Source: Euperipatoides rowelli (Eukaryota; Onychophora; Udeonychophora; Euonychophora; Peripatopsidae). Taken from it: a stretch of DNA of 11,416 nt. Below the pieces are notes generated by a model. That model was not told where the DNA came from. It searched no databases and worked only from the letters and a program-made list of their open reading frames with translations. Shown here piece by piece: positions 8,196 through 11,416 of the stretch; position 1 is the first letter of the stretch; every line of letters begins with the position of its first letter. The translations under genes and the position numbers were made by a program. The stretch is taken from the NCBI GenBank assembly GCA_003024985.2, contig PXIH01S0028679.1. One strand, 5' to 3'.

Positions 8196-8330
8196 TTTGA
8201 TCTGGTAAAGGAACCAAAAAGGAACTTGGAACTGGAACTAGTTCCTTTTTCAAAACAGGAACTAAAAACAGGAACTAGTTCCTATTTTTTGAAAGGAACT
8301 GGAACTGGAACTAGTTCCTCGATAAAATAA
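8196..8330. repeat. GGAACT/AGTTCC repeat cluster with three identical palindromes
   Basis: The 12-bp perfect palindrome GGAACTAGTTCC occurs at 8234-8245, 8271-8282 and 8307-8318, spaced 37 and 36 bases apart. Extra GGAACT hexamers lead into each one; at 8295-8312 there are three in tandem before the palindrome closes. Flanking A-runs and T-runs (AAAAAGGAAC / GTTCCTTTTT) extend the pairing of the first. The cluster could form several cruciforms or one larger hairpin. It sits in the interruption of the LINE between the RT and the C-terminal piece. Confidence 0.88.
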
Positions 8331-8489
8331 AGACTCAATTTTATTCTACAATAAAACTTCACTTAATAATAAGCTTCTATTTTCTGAAGATTTTGATTTT
8401 CTTGATAGCTTTCTGACAATGATTTCAATTCATTTTTGATCTCTCAACATTTACATTCTGTTGCAAATATTATATTCCTACAAGATTAG
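8331..8489. other. AT-rich stretch, possible decayed LINE sequence
   Basis: Lying between the palindrome cluster and the probable LINE C-terminal piece. A frame with FDFLDSFLTMISI near 8387-8425 vaguely resembles the segment after YADD in L1-like ORF2, but it is too weak to call. Confidence 0.3.
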
Positions 8490-9013
8490 GTCAGTCTCTA
8501 CCTCAGTAATATATTAATATTTCCGTCTAGGTGTTTATTAGTCAAGGTCAATTTTAATTTACTCCCTGTGTACTTACTCATCACTCTGCCTTAAATATTT
8601 GAGGTGCATTTGAAGTTAGACAAGGATTTTATTGGGACAAAGAGTTTTTGTAATTACAGAAAACAATCTTACCAAATTTTTCCTGATTTGCCTTTTCCCG
8701 ATCATTACAATATTTTATATGTTTTATTGCAACATATTTTTACATTCTTCAATGATTGGAACATAAATGTGATTTCATTGATATTTTAATGGAATTAAAT
8801 TAATGATACTTTTTTTCAAAGGGAAAATCAATGAAGATCTTATATGACATCAACATAAATAACAGACTTTCTGGAAAACATTATGAATTTGTTGTCTTTT
8901 TAAAACAACTGATTTATCAATTACAGAAACAAAAGGATAAATTGTTTGCTTTTATATTTAGATACAGAAAAATAAATGATTTAAAGAAGCTCTGCCTCGT
9001 ACCACTTGTTTAG
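8490..9013 (+). pseudogene. Probable LINE ORF2 C-terminal region, degenerate
   Basis: Frame 3 (8490-8789, one TAA at 8592) ends with DLPFPDHYN (from 8685) and, about 20 residues on, a FFNDW word (Trp at 8757). L1/Tx1 ORF2 C-terminal regions carry a GG-L-x-x-PD-x-x-x-Y-x-x-A ... W segment in the same arrangement, preceded by an LP...D-F-(I/L)-W-type strand; here DKDFIGTK precedes it. Frame 2 (8831-9013, 60 codons) then continues with a lysine-rich KILYDINI... segment, compatible with the following region. Order and strand fit a continuation of the LINE at 5803-7665, with the YADD region replaced by intervening sequence. It could also be a separate copy. No Cys/His finger was seen at the end. 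Confidence 0.45.
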
Positions 9014-9330
9014 AAACCCAGTTAGAACTACAATAAATAAAGTCACAGATGGAAAAAGGTTTTATACTGATGAAGACATGTTGTTGTTTTTTTTTAAAAA
9101 AAAAACAAACAATTTCTTGTCATAGAGATAAAAAGATTACATTTTATTGTACACTAATCAGTAGCCTACATACAATACAGATATAAATATAAGGAAAAAC
9201 ATTTGAAGAATATAATTGACATATTTGTGAACAGAATCCCATTAAAAAAACATTTACAACTTGAACTAAATTAATCCAGGCAATGAAAGTTTCCTCGGAT
9301 TCGAACAACTCGCCAGCTTGGCCCAGTAGC
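9014..9330. other. AT-rich flank of the 43-bp array
   Basis: This holds a quasi-palindrome at about 9081-9112 (TTGTTG plus T-run facing A-run plus CAAACAA, one T different between arms) and AATAAA words near 9034-9042. From about 9290 the composition turns GC-richer as the array approaches. GATTCGAAC at about 9299-9306 looks like a tRNA T-loop on the minus strand, but no stem supports it. Confidence 0.5.
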
Positions 9331-10245
9331 GCCAAGTCAGGACGCCCATCTGACTCGACTAGCTACACAGGCCTACAAGTCAGGATGCACTCCTGACTTG
9401 ACTAACTCTGCATGGCTACAAGTCAGGACGCCCTCCTGACTCAACTAACTCCGCAGGGCTACAAGTCAAGATGCCCTCCTGGCTCGACTAGCTTTGCAGG
9501 GCTACACATCAGGATGCCCTCCTGACTCAACTAGCTCTGCAAGAGCTACAAGTCAGGACACCCTCCTGACTCGACTAGCTCCACAGGGCTACAAGTCTAG
9601 ACACCCTCCTGACTCGACTAGCTCCGCAGGACTACATGTCTTGACGCCCTCCTGACTCAAGTAGTTCCCCAAGGGTTACAAGTCAGGACACCCTCCTGAC
9701 TCGACTAGCTCTGCAGGACTACAAGTCAAGACACCTTCCTGACTCTACTAGCTCCACAGGGCTACATGTCTTGACACCCTCCTGACTCAACTAGCTCTGC
9801 AGGGCTACAAGTTAGGACGCCATCCTGACTCGACTAGCTCCACAAGTCTACAGTCAGGACACCCTACTGGCTGGACTATCTCCACAGTACTACAAGTCAG
9901 GACACCCTCCTGACTCGACTAGGTGTGCAGGGCTACAAGTCAGGCTATCATCCTGACTCGACTAGCTCTGCAGGGCTACAAGTCAGGCTGTCTTCCTGAT
10001 TTGACTACCTCTGCAGGGTTACAAGTCAGGATGCCCTCCTGACTCAACTAGCTCTGCTGGGCTACAAGTCAGGCTGCCCTCCTGACTCGACTAGCTCTGC
10101 AGGGCTACAAGTCATGCTGTCTTCCTGACTCAATAAGCTCCACAGGGCTACAAGTTAGTACACACTTCTGACACAACCAGCTCCACCGCAGGGCTACAAG
10201 TCAGGACGCCTTCCTGACTCGAGTAGCTCCACAGGGCTACATGTT
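9331..10245. repeat. Minisatellite of 43-bp hairpin units, 21 full copies plus a partial
   Basis: Units begin (at the AAGTCAGG position) at 9334, 9377, 9420, 9463, 9506, 9550, 9593, 9636, 9680, 9723, 9766, 9809, 9851, 9894, 9937, 9980, 10023, 10066, 10109, 10152 and 10198; a partial lies at 10241. The period is 43, with rare 42, 44 and one 46. Most units contain AGTCAGGA, a five-base loop, then TCCTGACT: a perfect 8-bp hairpin. A linker of the type CGACTAGCTCTGCAGGGCTACA follows. A period not divisible by three and scattered substitutions argue against coding. The array is far GC-richer than its surroundings. Variant patterns show a trimeric higher-order repeat in part of it. It is not CRISPR: there are no unique spacers. 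Confidence 0.95.
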
Positions 10246-10439
10246 GAGTTTTATTTTAACAATGACATTAAAAATTTGAGCGATTCAAATTCTATCTGTT
10301 ATAGTATTCATCTTGGTAGTCTACTGGTCCAGAAATGATGTCATATAGAGTTTATGAAACTTTTCACTATGTATATTTTTTTCCTATATGTGCAAACTTT
10401 ATAATTAACTAATTATTGAATTACTATTTAATGAATATT
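10246..10439. other. AT-rich junction between array and LINE remnant
   Basis: No supported coding signal is seen. It may include more diverged 5' sequence of the LINE that becomes readable from about 10440, but no motif can be assigned. Confidence 0.4.
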
Positions 10440-11190
10440 TAGTAAAAGTGTTTTATATTAGTGCCAAAATCTAAATTATCTGAGTCTTTCAATGTCAAAT
10501 GTTTTAAAGGTTTTCATCCAATTTCTATAATAATGACAGCAATGCCAAATTGTTTTCTGCATTCTATAATAAGATAGTTGATGTACTATATCAAATAATA
10601 GTTCCTCAAAAATATGCTATAAGAGGAAGATATATGCATGATTGTATACATTTTATAAGAATACTGTTTTAATTATTAAAAAATAAATAAAAAGATTAAA
10701 GATGAAACTATTGTTTTCTCAAATACACAAGAAATTTGACAGTGTTAATCATTTGTTTCTGGCTAAATATTAATTGTTAAAGTGTTTGGAGTTTTTTTTT
10801 CTTTCATATAACTATGTTATTAATGTTGCATTTGGAAGTTGGTAGGGTTATTCCTGTAAGGGAATATCAAAAGATTAAATCTTGTCCTCATCGTTATTCA
10901 AACTCTATATTCTGTAAATGATCTTTTGGGTGAAATTAGACAAGCTAGATGTGGGTTTTATTTTTCAGATTAGAACTTTTATATAGATGTTTTAAGTTGT
11001 ATCGATGCATAATTGTTTTATAATAGCTCACACTTAGTGAGTTCTAAAAATTGTTAATGGTTTTTGTAATGTCTCAGAATTGAAAGTTAATTATAAGAAA
11101 TATCTGTTGTTCCCACAAAGTTTATAGGAATCATGTACCATTTTGTATAAATTAGACATAATGTAAATAACTTCACATTTATAAAGAGTA
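10440..11190 (+). pseudogene. Second LINE reverse transcriptase remnant, highly degenerate
   Basis: Plus-strand motifs appear in RT order across shifting frames. A FHPIS word near 10515 corresponds to block 1/2 (WRPIS in the family). QKYAIRGRYMHD is at 10607-10642 (block 2a). HKKFDSVNH is at 10726-10752 (block A, KKAFDSVNH type). GISKD-stop-ILSSSLFKLYIL is at 10861-10914 (block B; family GVRQGxxLSPxLFxLYI). MHNCFIIAHT is at 11005-11034 at the YADD position, and SELKVNYKK at 11074-11100 (block D/E; GLKVNxxKS type). A few family-like residues continue to about 11190. The second and third catalytic Asp appear as His-Asn. Stops include TAA 10876 and 10915, with several frameshifts. It overlaps in domain content with the LINE at 5803-7665, so it is a separate, more decayed copy of an L1/Tx1-like element. 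Confidence 0.75.
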
Positions 11191-11202
11191 CTGATTGTGT
11201 CT

Positions 11203-11416
11203 GGTTCTGTGGTCGAGCGGATTCACTTCCGCTTGATGAACCGAAGGCATATGCTGAGGTGTAAAGGTTCACGCCTCGACTTAGGCAGTTAAGCAGTTAA
11301 GGAAAGTTTTTTTCCTTAGCTTTAACAGCTCACCTCGGGTTTTTCCAAGTACCACTGCACCTTGTAACATCAAGGAACCTGTGAGTCCATGTTTCAATCA
11401 GTTATATATTCAATGC
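11203..11416 (+). mobile_element. tRNA-derived SINE, runs off the window
   Basis: A TGGTCGAGCGG word at 11210-11220 fits the RNA polymerase III A box (TRGYNNARNGG). A B-box-like GGTTCACGCC follows at 11266-11275, imperfect against GGTTCGANTCC. The tRNA-like head would begin at about 11203 (GGTTCTG, then T at tRNA position 8). No matching 3' acceptor strand is present, so this is not a working tRNA gene. Downstream are a duplicated CAGTTAAG word (about 11286-11300), a hairpin (TAAGGAAA 11298-11305 / TTTCCTTA 11311-11318) and a GC-richer body (CTCACCTCGGG onward). The sequence replaces LINE reading at about 11195-11203, as expected for an insertion. No 3' end or target duplication is visible before the window ends. 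Confidence 0.65.

Noticed and set aside
9295-9310. tRNA T-loop (GTTCGAATCC on the minus strand)
   Set aside because: The flanking bases do not form a T stem and no A box is found at a suitable distance.
9331-10245. CRISPR-like array of palindromic repeats
   Set aside because: The 43-bp units are contiguous with no unique spacers between fixed repeats, linkers repeat too, and the neighbourhood is eukaryotic retroelements with no cas-like genes.
11087-11272. Minus-strand ORF of 61 codons across the LINE/SINE junction
   Set aside because: It spans two unrelated plus-strand elements, so it is a chance frame.
11203-11280. Functional tRNA gene
   Set aside because: The A box is good, but the B box lacks the conserved GA and one loop base, no 3' acceptor strand pairs with GGTTCTG, and SINE-like sequence continues downstream.

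Overview
The window looks like accessory, non-genic DNA from an animal, probably an invertebrate; the species cannot be named from sequence. It is strongly AT-rich, with long homopolymer runs and no compact operon-like gene layout. Almost everything recognisable is a decayed retroelement or a tandem repeat. The retroelements are a Ty3/gypsy-type LTR element, at least two L1/Tx1-like LINE copies and a tRNA-derived SINE. No intact gene, rRNA gene, functional tRNA or CRISPR array is present.

Left part (1-3033). A nested tandem repeat (26-bp units inside a 157-bp unit) lies at 281-600. AT-rich DNA follows, with one doubtful membrane-like ORF (1515-1886). A visibly GC-richer island at 2082-2630 carries a broken coding sequence of unknown identity and contains the window's only ambiguous base. 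A near-perfect 29-bp foldback sits at 2964-3033.

Middle (about 3300-9013). On the minus strand, 3813-5216 holds the 3' part of a Ty3/gypsy pol: the integrase zinc-binding domain, the DDE core, a GPY/F-like module and a C-terminal tail. A possible polypurine tract and LTR edge lie near 3776. The copy has stops and frameshifts, and its first catalytic Asp is replaced by Glu. On the plus strand, a LINE runs from an endonuclease (5803 on) to a reverse transcriptase that breaks off at 7660, before its YADD box. A probable C-terminal piece of the same or a sister copy resumes at 8490-9013. Between them lie G-rich and A-tailed sequence and a cluster of three identical 12-bp palindromes.

Right part (9331-11416). 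An array of 21 full 43-bp units, most able to fold as a hairpin (AGTCAGGA/TCCTGACT), occupies 9331-10245. A second LINE reverse-transcriptase remnant follows (10440-11190), apparently with its catalytic Asp pair changed to His-Asn. A SINE with an A box and a degenerate B box begins at about 11203 and runs off the window.

Nothing suggests genes working together. This is a graveyard of successive insertions with several unusual palindromic or hairpin repeats, which are the best candidates for anything new.
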